Part shown: positions 8,063 to 15,425 of the stretch, piece by piece
How positions within the stretch are numbered: position 1 is the stretch's first letter
Layout of the letters: every line of letters begins with the position of its first letter
Notes under the pieces: model-generated
The model's input: the letters and a program-made list of their open reading frames with translations, nothing else
Told to the model about the DNA's origin: nothing
The model's database searches: none
NCBI GenBank assembly: GCA_029939635.1
Contig: JAOZSN010000063.1
Span: 1 to 15,781, forward strand
Reading direction: 5' to 3'
DNA length: 15,781 bases
Source of the DNA: Deltaproteobacteria bacterium
Lineage (GTDB): Bacteria > Desulfobacterota > Desulfobulbia > Desulfobulbales > SURF-16
Position numbers and translations under genes: made by a program

Positions 8063-9004
8063 TTATGATGCCTTACGGCGAAAACGATTATATCTGGCGT
8101 TATGAGCCTGAAAGAGATGAAGAAGTTCCACTAATTTTCGCCTGTTGAAGATCCGCCGACGGACGAAATACTCGCCAATCCGCTTTTGCTGCCCTTTTTG
8201 GAAGGAAAGAATCATACGTAATTGACTCTTGCTAAGCTTACCACCGTCCACTGCAGCCTGACCAAACATATCCCGAGCCTGTTTACTTTGCATGATGCCA
8301 TCAACATCTGTGGAAGAAAGCCAGCCAAAACGTAGACCAATCTCACCAACACGGGGGCGATTAGCCCGCTGCCAGATAAGAGCCTTCACCAGGGTCTGCC
8401 AATCAACCAACCCAGAGTAGTAGAGAAAATGGCCAAAAAGCATGGAGCGCTGGGGCAGATTACCCTGAAATAATGTGGTGGTCTTATTGGTGGCTTGTCG
8501 TCGCTGCTGTCGAGCGCGTTGCGCCCTACACCGTTGCTTCTGCCGCTCCTGATCCCTGGCAGCTGCTCTGGCCCTGGCTAAAGCAGCTTGTTGACGCGCA
8601 ACCTCAGCCCTCTTACGTTGCCACTCCTGCCACTTGGCACGCTGACTGGCACTTTGTTGGGGAGTCGTGGTTGTCTTTCGGCGTGGAGTACTACTGGCTG
8701 CGGTAGTTCTGCGCAGCGGACGCATAGGAACGAAACAATAGCCCTTTTCCCGGGCAGCAACATAGACCTTGAGACTCTCATAGGCCTCTTTCACCGACTG
8801 GAATTGCCGAGCGCCACGCTTTATGGCAAACTCTCCCTGCCCAGCCAACACATCAGGATGGGTCTCCTTGGCTCTCTTCCGGTAGGCAGTCTTTACCCCG
8901 GATAGCTGGACATATTCCAGAAACTGGCGAGAGATATTCAACTCTGCACCAAAAATTACCTGGCAAGCCTTAAACAATTCATGTTCAGCAGCAACATCAT
9001 TCAT
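8063..9004 (-). CDS. J-domain protein with coiled coil and four MshEN-like helical motifs
   Basis: Probable DnaJ-class co-chaperone (Hsp70 partner) with an unusual C-terminus. ATG 9004 is preferred: AAGG lies seven bases upstream, whereas the longer frame needs a TTG at 9061. The 313 residues contain a divergent J domain (about 10-82) with A-Y-R-K-R-A-K before H-P-D at 49-51. A Thr/Ser-rich linker follows (about 95-120), then an Arg/Gln/Ala-rich, probably coiled-coil, segment (about 122-172). From 189 come two gap-free copies of a 57-residue repeat. Each holds two 24-residue motifs (189-212 and 218-241; 246-269 and 275-298) with Gly at position 3, hydrophobics at 17 and 21, and Gln at 24 or 25. 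This matches the tandem motif layout of MshEN c-di-GMP-binding domains. No J-protein zinc-finger or substrate domain is visible, so it is a class C type. c-di-GMP binding is inference only. Confidence 0.8.
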   Translation of the reverse strand: MNDVAAEHELFKACQVIFGAELNISRQFLEYVQLSGVKTAYRKRAKETHPDVLAGQGEFAIKRGARQFQSVKEAYESLKVYVAAREKGYCFVPMRPLRRTTAASSTPRRKTTTTPQQSASQRAKWQEWQRKRAEVARQQAALARARAAARDQERQKQRCRAQRARQQRRQATNKTTTLFQGNLPQRSMLFGHFLYYSGLVDWQTLVKALIWQRANRPRVGEIGLRFGWLSSTDVDGIMQSKQARDMFGQAAVDGGKLSKSQLRMILSFQKGQQKRIGEYFVRRRIFNRRKLVELLHLFQAHNARYNRFRRKAS

Positions 9005-9376
9005 TTTCAGACCTTTTCCACTGGATTTTTCAAAGAATTTCCACCACCAGAATGGGAACAAAAAACTTCATGGACACAGCTAAGGGGAAGATTAAAAACT
9101 GTCATGATGGGCATTTGTATGGACGGAAAAATCGGCATCATTTCACCTGATAAAAAACAGGAAACTCTCTTTTCCAGCTAAACTCTCGTTTAAACAGATA
9201 AAACTAAAAAATTGACAACTGAGACCAAGCTACTCTTTCAAGAAAGATTAATCCACTAAAAAAACAGCAGAATAGGCAGTTAAACAACTTTTTTTAAGAA
9301 AAGGATGAGGTAAATGATGTAACAGAAAGCGAAAAAAAAGAAAATTATACAGATAACTAATTGATTTCACAAGAAT
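9005..9376. other. Gene-poor AT-rich spacer between the J-domain gene and feoA
   Basis: I see no supported gene on either strand in these 372 bases; the short frames present have no family features. The stretch is A/T-rich with runs of A. It holds one terminator-like hairpin on the minus strand (listed separately) and presumably the promoter of the J-domain gene. The best minus-strand candidate is TTGTCA (9218 to 9213) with TTTAAA (9194 to 9189), 18 bases apart, which is too weak to list as a promoter. Confidence 0.5.
9152..9178 (-). terminator. Possible Rho-independent terminator downstream of feoA
   Basis: Read on the minus strand, GGAAA (9175-9171), a six-base loop AGAGAG and TTTCC (9164-9160) form a five-pair stem, followed two bases later by six T (9157-9152). 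It lies about 200 bases past the feoA stop and before the J-domain gene. The stem is short and A/T-rich, so efficiency is doubtful. Confidence 0.3.
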
Positions 9377-9694
9377 TTATGAAGCATACTCCACTTCGAT
9401 CTGATCAGCCTCTGATTTACTGAGTAACAGGTCGAAATCACCAACTTTAAGCATGATAGGGTCTCCCAACGGTGCTTTTCTAACAACATCCACCTTCACA
9501 CTGGGAGTAAGACCAAGATCAAGAAGGCGCCTGCGCATCTTTTTGCACCCCTTATGAGCCCGAACACAAACACAGTCTCCAGGGCTCACCTCATTCAAGG
9601 ACACCCTCTTGCCGGCATGACACGACTTGTCCGCACAGCTGCGGGCATCATCTTCTGAAATCATGCATTTTTTTTTGCGACAAAATAAGCGCAC
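9377..9694 (-). CDS. feoA: FeoA-family protein with Cys-rich N-terminal extension
   Basis: FeoA proteins are small cytosolic SH3-like-fold partners of the ferrous iron transporter FeoB. The C-terminal part (about residue 31 on) matches: S-L-N-E-V-S-P-G-D start, a basic K-K-M-R-R-R-L-L-D-L-G-L-T-P segment, and A-P-L-G-D-P-I-M-L-K-V. The 105 residues exceed the usual 75 or so because of about 30 extra N-terminal residues. Four Cys lie in that extension (5, 10, 20, 25) and three more in the core (41, 43, 50). I chose GTG 9694 because AGGTGA (9705 to 9700) lies five bases upstream. GTG 9703 and ATG 9664 are in-frame alternatives without a good ribosome site. No feoB is in the window, so it may be a stand-alone regulator-type FeoA. 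It is divergent from hsp20-lon. Confidence 0.85.
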   Translation of the reverse strand: MRLFCRKKKCMISEDDARSCADKSCHAGKRVSLNEVSPGDCVCVRAHKGCKKMRRRLLDLGLTPSVKVDVVRKAPLGDPIMLKVGDFDLLLSKSEADQIEVEYAS

Positions 9695-9855
9695 CGGCTT
9701 CACCTATAATTAAATTAAGGCATCTCTAATTTCCAAACACCTTACTTCTCAAATACCCATCATTTCCTACCTTGTCAAGAAAAAGTTAGCAGCCCTTAAC
9801 TTATTATCACCCACCTGAACCACATTTATCTAATGCTGCAATTTCACAGCTACAC

Positions 9856-9861
9856 TATAAT
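9856..9861 (+). promoter_or_regulatory. Candidate -10 box for hsp20-lon
   Basis: A perfect TATAAT lies 122 bases before the hsp20 start. The matching -35 region is poor, so activation or an alternative sigma factor is possible. A TTGAAA (9867-9872) just downstream could instead be a sigma-32-type -35, but no clear CCCCAT-like partner follows at the right distance. Confidence 0.38.
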
Positions 9862-9872
9862 ATAGGTTGAAA

Positions 9873-9888
9873 ATGAGAGGCCGCTCAT
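9873..9888. promoter_or_regulatory. Operator-like palindrome in the feoA/hsp20 gap
   Basis: The 16 bases ATGAGAGGCCGCTCAT agree with their own reverse complement at 14 positions; only the A/G pair flanking the central GGCC breaks symmetry. It begins 12 bases after the TATAAT at 9856-9861, at or near the expected transcription start, a typical repressor position. It does not match the CIRCE element of HrcA. The regulator is unknown. Confidence 0.4.
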
Positions 9889-9982
9889 CGTATCCTATCT
9901 ATTAATAGAATGTACCTCTTCACCAACAACGTAGCGGTACCTGCCTCATAATCATCATTTTAACCTCCATGCGGGAATTATC

Positions 9983-10414
9983 GTGACTGACCAAAAACAG
10001 AAGATACATACCTACAGCCAACTTGAACGCCACTTGGGACGTGTCCTCAAGCACATGTCAGCACCGCGCATGCTGCCCTTCCACACGGCCATGAAACCGC
10101 CGGCCACAGATATCTACGAAACAGATAATGAAATTATTATTTTTATGCAGGTACCAGGGGTAGACCCGCAGAGCATCTCAGTGGTGGCAGACCAGACCAC
10201 TGTTTCCATTTCCGGCGGTCGCATGCCCCCACCCTTTCCCAAAACCACCTGCATCCACCAGATTGAAATAGAGCATGGGGAATTTCGGCGTGTCATCCCA
10301 CTTCCAACAGCCATTGATGTCTCTGCCACGCGCTCAAAATGCAAAAACGGTTTTTTGAAGGTGGTATTACCAAAACACCAATCCATCAGTCGTATCGAAG
10401 TTGAAGTAGAATAA
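9983..10414 (+). CDS. Small heat-shock protein Hsp20 (alpha-crystallin family)
   Basis: ATP-independent holdase that binds unfolding proteins and keeps them soluble for refolding or degradation. The 143 residues show a short N-terminal arm (about 1-38) and an alpha-crystallin domain (about 40-143). Marks include P-A-T-D-I-Y-E-T near 40-47, P-G-V-D near 58-61, E-H-G-E-F-R-R-V-I-P-L-P near 96-107 and K-N-G-F-L-K-V-V-L-P-K near 120-130. The C-terminal tail is short; a weak I-x-V-like end (I-E-V-E-V-E) may serve oligomer contacts. The start is GTG 9983 with GGGA (9973-9976) six bases upstream; an upstream ATG at 9969 is out of frame and stops at once. lon follows 63 bases downstream in the same direction, which fits a holdase-protease stress operon. 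Confidence 0.93.
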   Translation: MTDQKQKIHTYSQLERHLGRVLKHMSAPRMLPFHTAMKPPATDIYETDNEIIIFMQVPGVDPQSISVVADQTTVSISGGRMPPPFPKTTCIHQIEIEHGEFRRVIPLPTAIDVSATRSKCKNGFLKVVLPKHQSISRIEVEVE

Positions 10415-10477
10415 ATCTTACAATTCATCCACAACCTTACATTCCTCATATTAATTGACGAACCAAGGACTCCATAT

Positions 10478-12832
10478 ATGACAGACGAAGCAGATAATAA
10501 TCATAGCAGCATTGATCCTACCGAGATGGAAATCAGCCCCGAATTGGCGGTTCTTCCCTTGCAAAGCTTTGTCTTTTTTCCTGGTATGGGTTTCCCTCTG
10601 CAGGTGCAGGATGAGGCATCCAAAAAACTCATTGACGAAACAATCCTGACCGAGCGCATTTTTGCCTTAGTTACCTACCATGAGGATCTTCCTCCAAACG
10701 AGAAAGCAACACCCCATAACCTCTATAATGTCGGGGTGGCGGGCTACATCCATAAGCTGATCAAAAACAAGGATGAGTCGTACCAAATTTTAGTCAGCGG
10801 TATTCGTAAGATCCGCATTGATGAATACACCGAGGAAGAACCGTACCTCAGGGCAAAAATTTCCATTCTCGATATGGAGGTAAAGAGTAGCAAAGAGATT
10901 GAGGCCCTGACCCTGACCTTAAGTAATCAGTTCAAATATCTGGTGGAACTCTCCAGACTGCCGCCAGAGCTGATTATGACCATGGACTCTCTCTCCGATC
11001 CATTCCATATCGCCTACCTCACCACCTCTCAGCTTCACCTTAAAGTCAGCGCAGAACAGGAAATCCTGGAGCTAGAAGAGATCAAGCCCCTGCTCCGCCG
11101 TGTGGCCAAGGAACTTGCCTCACGGCTGGAAACCATTGAGATGAGTGCCGAGATCCAAAAATCGGTAAAGAGTGATATTGATGGCAAACAACGAGAATAC
11201 TTCCTACGCCAACAGATGGCCACCATCAAAAAGGAGTTAGGTGACGATACAAATATCGACTACAAGGAACTTAAAGAACGGATGGACAAGGTCAAGCTGC
11301 CAGAAGAGGTGCAAGAAGTTGCCGAAAAAGAGCTGGACAGACTATCACGTATCACCCCCTCATCACCTGAGTATACTGTTTCCCGAACCTATATAGACTG
11401 GCTTCTGGAGCTGCCCTGGTTCAGCTCTACCAAGGATAGCTTAGATATCAATAAGGCTGAAGAGGATCTCAATAAAGATCACTATGGCCTGGAACGTATC
11501 AAACAGCGTATTGTTGAATTCCTTGCTGTACGGAAGCTTAAGGCTGACATGCACGGCCCCATTCTCTGTTTTTCTGGCCCTCCAGGTGTTGGCAAGACAT
11601 CGTTAGGCCAGTCTATCGCCAAAACCATGGGCCGCAAATTTATCCGTCTCTCTTTAGGCGGGGTACGAGACGAAGCAGAAATTCGTGGCCACCGCCGCAC
11701 CTATATTGGTGCTCTTCCAGGTCGCATCATCCAATCAATAAAAAAGGCTGGTTCCAACAACCCCCTCTTTATGCTGGATGAGATTGACAAGCTAGGCAAT
11801 GATTATCGCGGCGATCCATCATCTGCCCTGCTCGAGGTTCTGGATCCAGAGCAGAACAATACCTTCAGTGACCATTACCTGGAGGTTGATTTTGACCTGT
11901 CCAAGGTGATGTTTATCACCACCGCCAATTATTTGGAGAACATCCCTGGCCCATTGCGTGACCGCATGGAGGTTATTACCCTCTCGGGCTACACCGAAGA
12001 AGAAAAGCTCAACATTGGCAAGGATCATCTCATGGAACGCCAGCTTGAGGCCCATGGTCTCAGCACAGATGATCTGACCATCAGCGACGAGGGCTTTCGT
12101 CATATCATCCGCTCATATACCCGCGAGGCTGGTGTTCGTAATCTAGAACGCAAACTGGCAGCAGTATGCCGCGGCGTGGCTAAGAAAATTGTCAGTGGAG
12201 AAACTGGTAAAACAGTGGTGGAACAAAAAAACCTGGTGGATTTCCTAGGTCAGGTTGAGTTCTTCCCAGAGGCATCCACCTACTCATGGGGCCCGGGACT
12301 GGCCACTGGCCTGGCCTGGACTCCGGTGGGCGGTGTGCTGCTCTTTGTCGAGGTTGCCATGATGAGTGGCAAAGGGGGCATGGTGATGACAGGCAAACTA
12401 GGCGATGTCATGAAGGAATCAGCCTCAGCAGCACTGACCTATATCCGCGCCCATGCCGAGGAATTGCAGGTGAATGAAAAAATATTTTCCTCCAAAGATA
12501 TCCATATCCATGTACCAGAAGGAGCCACCCCCAAAGATGGGCCTTCTGCTGGTGTGGCCATGGTGGTGGCCCTTACCTCTCTGTTCACTGAACACCCCGT
12601 TTCCAAAGACGTTGCCATGACCGGCGAGATAACCCTGCGTGGCGATGTTCTGCCGGTGGGCGGGGTAAAAGAAAAGGTGCTGGCTGCCATCCGCTCAGGC
12701 ATCACGGACATTATCCTGCCCTTCCTTAACCAAAAGGATGTCTCGGAAATCCGCGACAACGTCAAGGAAGGCATCACCTTCCATTATGTCAAACGAATTA
12801 GTGATGCCTTAGAGATTGCCATACCCAAATAA
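10478..12832 (+). CDS. lon: ATP-dependent protease La (LonA)
   Basis: Cytosolic hexameric AAA+ serine protease that unfolds and degrades damaged and regulatory proteins. The length, 784 residues, equals that of the E. coli enzyme. Order of parts: N-terminal substrate domain (about 22-215, V-L-P-L-Q-S near 25-30), coiled-coil linker (about 216-300), AAA+ module with Walker A G-P-P-G-V-G-K-T at 367-374 and Walker B F-M-L-D-E-I-D at 431-437, then the protease domain with catalytic Ser690 in P-K-D-G-P-S-A-G and Lys733 in G-G-V-K-E-K. The Ser-Lys spacing of 43 is the same as in E. coli. The segment G-P-G-L-A-T-G-L-A-W-T near 605-615 is a variant of the usual Gly-rich entry to the protease domain. 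AAGGA (10465-10469) lies eight bases before the ATG. It is co-oriented with hsp20. No terminator is seen before the TonB receptor gene 47 bases on. Confidence 0.98.
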   Translation: MTDEADNNHSSIDPTEMEISPELAVLPLQSFVFFPGMGFPLQVQDEASKKLIDETILTERIFALVTYHEDLPPNEKATPHNLYNVGVAGYIHKLIKNKDESYQILVSGIRKIRIDEYTEEEPYLRAKISILDMEVKSSKEIEALTLTLSNQFKYLVELSRLPPELIMTMDSLSDPFHIAYLTTSQLHLKVSAEQEILELEEIKPLLRRVAKELASRLETIEMSAEIQKSVKSDIDGKQREYFLRQQMATIKKELGDDTNIDYKELKERMDKVKLPEEVQEVAEKELDRLSRITPSSPEYTVSRTYIDWLLELPWFSSTKDSLDINKAEEDLNKDHYGLERIKQRIVEFLAVRKLKADMHGPILCFSGPPGVGKTSLGQSIAKTMGRKFIRLSLGGVRDEAEIRGHRRTYIGALPGRIIQSIKKAGSNNPLFMLDEIDKLGNDYRGDPSSALLEVLDPEQNNTFSDHYLEVDFDLSKVMFITTANYLENIPGPLRDRMEVITLSGYTEEEKLNIGKDHLMERQLEAHGLSTDDLTISDEGFRHIIRSYTREAGVRNLERKLAAVCRGVAKKIVSGETGKTVVEQKNLVDFLGQVEFFPEASTYSWGPGLATGLAWTPVGGVLLFVEVAMMSGKGGMVMTGKLGDVMKESASAALTYIRAHAEELQVNEKIFSSKDIHIHVPEGATPKDGPSAGVAMVVALTSLFTEHPVSKDVAMTGEITLRGDVLPVGGVKEKVLAAIRSGITDIILPFLNQKDVSEIRDNVKEGITFHYVKRISDALEIAIPK

Positions 12833-12879
12833 AAAAAATAAATATCGAACAAAAAATAATGAACTTCAAAGGTTCCCCC

Positions 12880-14871
12880 ATGAAACGCGCTCTCCTCATC
12901 CCAGCTTTTCTGCTGGCCTGCACTGCAGATACATCCTGGGCATCCACGGAAAATGAATTTCTTGACCTTGACCTCTCACAGCTCATGCAGGTTAAGGTCA
13001 CCTCAGTGACTAAGAAGCCCCAGGAACTGGCGGACTCAGCCGCAGCGGTCTTTGTCATCAGCAATGAGGATATTCGCCGTTCCGGAGTCACCTCCATCCC
13101 AGAGGCGTTACGCATGGCACCTGGTCTGCAGGTGGCTCGTATCAGCTCCAACAAATGGGCCATTACCTCCCGTGGCTTCAACGGCTTTTTTGCCAATAAA
13201 CTCTTGGTACTCATGGATGGCCGATCAATCTACACCCCAGCCTTCTCCGGAGTCTACTGGGACAGCCAGGACTACTTGCTGGAAGATATTGATCGTATCG
13301 AAGTCATCCGTGGCCCAGGCGCCACCATGTGGGGAGCCAATGCCGTCAATGGCGTAATCAATATCATCACTAAAAAGACAACAGAGACCACAGGAGGGCT
13401 GATCAGCCTTGGTGGCGGCAACCAGGAAAAAGCCATGGCTGGACTGCGCTATGGCAGCCAAATCAACGAGTCCATGGCAGGCAGGGTCTATCTGAAAATG
13501 AATGACCGGGCCTCGTCAGAACTATCCAGCTCTGGCCAGGATGGCGGTGATGCCTGGACCACCTGCCAGGGCGGTTTTCGTATTGATGGCGACAATGGCA
13601 CTGAAAAATGGACCATGCAGGGAGATCTTCATCAAGGAGACAATAACCAGCACCTGATCAATCTATCATTAATCCAGCCGCCCTGGATCTACAGCAACGA
13701 TGATAACTATGACACCCTGGGCTGGAATATGCTGGGGCGCTGGAACCATGATTTCTCAGCAGACAATGCCACCACCCTGCAAATCTATTATGATGTGGTA
13801 GAACGACAAGAATTCTACCTAAACCAAGACCATAATACCTTTGACCTGGATTTTCAGCACCAGCTCAGGCTGGGCAGCAATGATCTCATCTGGGGACTGG
13901 CCTTTCGCTCCACCTGCTCTGACTTTACAAAGACCATCACGGTCAATAGCACCACCTCCCAGGTCAGCTTCAGCCCTTCCACCCTGCATCATGATTTGTA
14001 CAGTGGATTTCTACAGGATGAAATCAGCCTTAATGCCTCTATCTTCCTTACCCTGGGTTCCAAAATAGAACATAATGACTTTACAGGCATTGAGGTACAA
14101 CCAAGTGCCCGCCTGCTCTGGCAAATCAACAACCAACAACGTCTGTGGGGAGCGGTGTCACGGGCCGTGCGCACACCTTCACAGATTGAACAGTATGGCA
14201 CCATGACTACCTATGTCATCCCCGGCATGCCACCAACGGTGGCAACACTGGGTAGCAATGAGCAGTATGACTCTGAAGAGGTTATAGCTTATGAACTGGG
14301 CTACCGCTTCAGCCCCAGGGCCAGCTTCTGCCTGGATCTGGCCACCTACTACAATGAATATGAAAAATTACGCAGCTATAGCGCCAGCCCCTATCGTAAC
14401 TTTACCAATAATATGTATGGCTCCAACCATGGTGTTGAACTTGCCTCAACCTGGCAGGCCCAATACTGGCTCTCTCTGCAGCTGGCATACACCTATACCA
14501 AGAATAATTTCCATCTGGACAGCACCGAAGACCTCAGCTCTGCGCCAGTGGCAAAAGGCTCCAGCCCAGCCCATCAACTCTCCCTGCGCACTGCCTTAGA
14601 CCTTAACGATCAGACGCACTGTGATTTCTGGTTACGCTATGTGGACAAGCTGAATGTGGCCAGTGTTAATGCCTGGAGCAACGACTGGGTGGTCAATGAC
14701 TATGTTGAGCTGGATATCAGCCTCAGCTGGCAGATATCCCAGCAGCTGAAGGCACAACTGGTGGGGCAAAACCTACTCAACTCAAGCCACCTGGAATTTA
14801 TCCAGGAATCCTTTACTGCCCGCACAGAACTCAAACGCTCCATCTACGCCAAGATAAACTGGGACTTTTAA
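12880..14871 (+). CDS. TonB-dependent outer-membrane receptor
   Basis: Beta-barrel importer that takes up a scarce ligand using TonB energy; the ligand (siderophore, haem, cobalamin or other) cannot be read from sequence. The 663 residues begin with a signal peptide cut after about residue 21 (T-S-W-A / S-T-E-N). A plug domain follows (about 45-166): A-A-V-F-V-I-S-N-E-D-I-R-R-S-G, P-G-L-Q-V-A-R, L-M-D-G-R-S-I-Y, I-E-V-I-R-G-P-G-A and G-A-N-A-V-N-G-V-I-N-I-I-T. The rest is aromatic-rich barrel ending in a final Phe, as outer-membrane proteins do. A TonB box is not certain, but V-T-S-V-T-K-K near 40-46 is a candidate. ATG 12880 is chosen because AAAGG lies seven bases upstream; ATG 12859 lacks a site. 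It overlaps yfiR by one base. The pairing with YfiR and a CHASE8 protein suggests the receptor feeds a c-di-GMP signal. Confidence 0.93.
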   Translation: MKRALLIPAFLLACTADTSWASTENEFLDLDLSQLMQVKVTSVTKKPQELADSAAAVFVISNEDIRRSGVTSIPEALRMAPGLQVARISSNKWAITSRGFNGFFANKLLVLMDGRSIYTPAFSGVYWDSQDYLLEDIDRIEVIRGPGATMWGANAVNGVINIITKKTTETTGGLISLGGGNQEKAMAGLRYGSQINESMAGRVYLKMNDRASSELSSSGQDGGDAWTTCQGGFRIDGDNGTEKWTMQGDLHQGDNNQHLINLSLIQPPWIYSNDDNYDTLGWNMLGRWNHDFSADNATTLQIYYDVVERQEFYLNQDHNTFDLDFQHQLRLGSNDLIWGLAFRSTCSDFTKTITVNSTTSQVSFSPSTLHHDLYSGFLQDEISLNASIFLTLGSKIEHNDFTGIEVQPSARLLWQINNQQRLWGAVSRAVRTPSQIEQYGTMTTYVIPGMPPTVATLGSNEQYDSEEVIAYELGYRFSPRASFCLDLATYYNEYEKLRSYSASPYRNFTNNMYGSNHGVELASTWQAQYWLSLQLAYTYTKNNFHLDSTEDLSSAPVAKGSSPAHQLSLRTALDLNDQTHCDFWLRYVDKLNVASVNAWSNDWVVNDYVELDISLSWQISQQLKAQLVGQNLLNSSHLEFIQESFTARTELKRSIYAKINWDF

Positions 14872-15425
14872 TGAGGAAATGGCTCATCATACTTGCCACC
14901 CTCTGGCTGGCAACATGGTCAACACCTGCAGGGGCAGAATCGTCTCCCCTTGACAAGGCACGATTCCCAAAAGTGCAGGCGGCCTACGTGCTAAACTTTG
15001 CCAAATTTATCACCTGGCCTCCCCCCTCCCCAGCACAATCTCACCATACCTTTATCATTGGCATTTTTGGTGCCGCTCCTGGCGAAACACTGTTACAGCC
15101 CCTGCATAACAAAACCGCCCAGGGGGAAAAAATCGAGATACGAACCTACACTTCGAGCAAAGATACCGAGCAATGCCATATTCTTTTCATCAATCAAGCT
15201 ACGGGCAAGGACACCGCTGAACTGCTCAACCACCTACACGGCAAACCAGTAGTAACCATTAGTACCCTGCCCAATTTTGCCAGGGACGGTGGCACCATTG
15301 AATTATTTCAGCAGGGCGAGAACATTCTCTTTTCCATCAACCTCAGCACAGCCAAACAAAGCGGGCTCTCCATCCCATCCCAGGTGTTGGCTCTGGCCGT
15401 GGAAGTCCTGGTGGCTAAGCAATGA
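14871..15425 (+). CDS. YfiR-family periplasmic regulator (DUF4154)
   Basis: YfiR proteins sit in the periplasm and, in Pseudomonas, hold the CHASE8 diguanylate cyclase YfiN (TpbB) inactive until envelope stress or redox change. The 184 residues have a signal peptide (about 1-22, cut after P-A-G-A). Family marks follow: Q-A-A-Y-V-L-N-F-A-K-F-I-T-W-P near 36-50, C-H-I-L-F-I near 102-107, F-A-R-D-G-G-T-I-E-L near 136-145 and I-N-L-S-T-A with S-G-L-S-I-P-S-Q-V-L-A-L-A near the end. Only one Cys (C102) remains in the whole protein, so the disulfides known from Pseudomonas YfiR cannot form within one chain. The start overlaps the receptor stop by one base, and its stop overlaps the next start by four (ATGA), indicating coupled translation. 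Confidence 0.92.
   Translation: MRKWLIILATLWLATWSTPAGAESSPLDKARFPKVQAAYVLNFAKFITWPPPSPAQSHHTFIIGIFGAAPGETLLQPLHNKTAQGEKIEIRTYTSSKDTEQCHILFINQATGKDTAELLNHLHGKPVVTISTLPNFARDGGTIELFQQGENILFSINLSTAKQSGLSIPSQVLALAVEVLVAKQ

Noticed and set aside
9062..9181. Plus-strand short frame and upstream TTG extension of the J-domain gene
   Set aside because: The minus-strand extension starts with TTG without a ribosome site and adds aromatic-rich residues unlike a J-protein start; the plus-strand frame has no features.
9212..9236. TTGACA on the plus strand as a promoter
   Set aside because: No -10 box at a usable distance and no plus-strand gene follows for hundreds of bases.
9283..9298. Short hairpin followed by T run on the plus strand
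   Set aside because: Only four base pairs, and no plus-strand gene ends upstream, so a terminator role is unsupported.
9912..9940. GTACC / GGTAC inverted repeat in the hsp20 leader
   Set aside because: Five-base arms with a 19-base loop are expected by chance, and the right arm is part of a GGTACC palindrome.
9948..9985. Possible RNA thermometer hiding the hsp20 ribosome site
   Set aside because: ATAAT can pair with ATTAT and TCC with GGA, but this needs a 13-base bulge and the total pairing is too weak to claim without folding calculations.
12841..12852. 12-base inverted match to the heptamer tract at 5944-5955
   Set aside because: Several 12-base matches are expected by chance in an AT-leaning window of this size, so it is not listed as a repeat copy on its own.
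12859..12879. Earlier ATG for the TonB receptor
   Set aside because: It would add seven residues before a good signal peptide and has no ribosome site, whereas ATG 12880 has AAAGG at the right distance.
12910..12924. L-L-A-C in the receptor signal peptide as a lipobox
   Set aside because: Leu at the -2 position is atypical, a second cleavage site T-S-W-A fits signal peptidase I, and TonB receptors are not normally lipoproteins.
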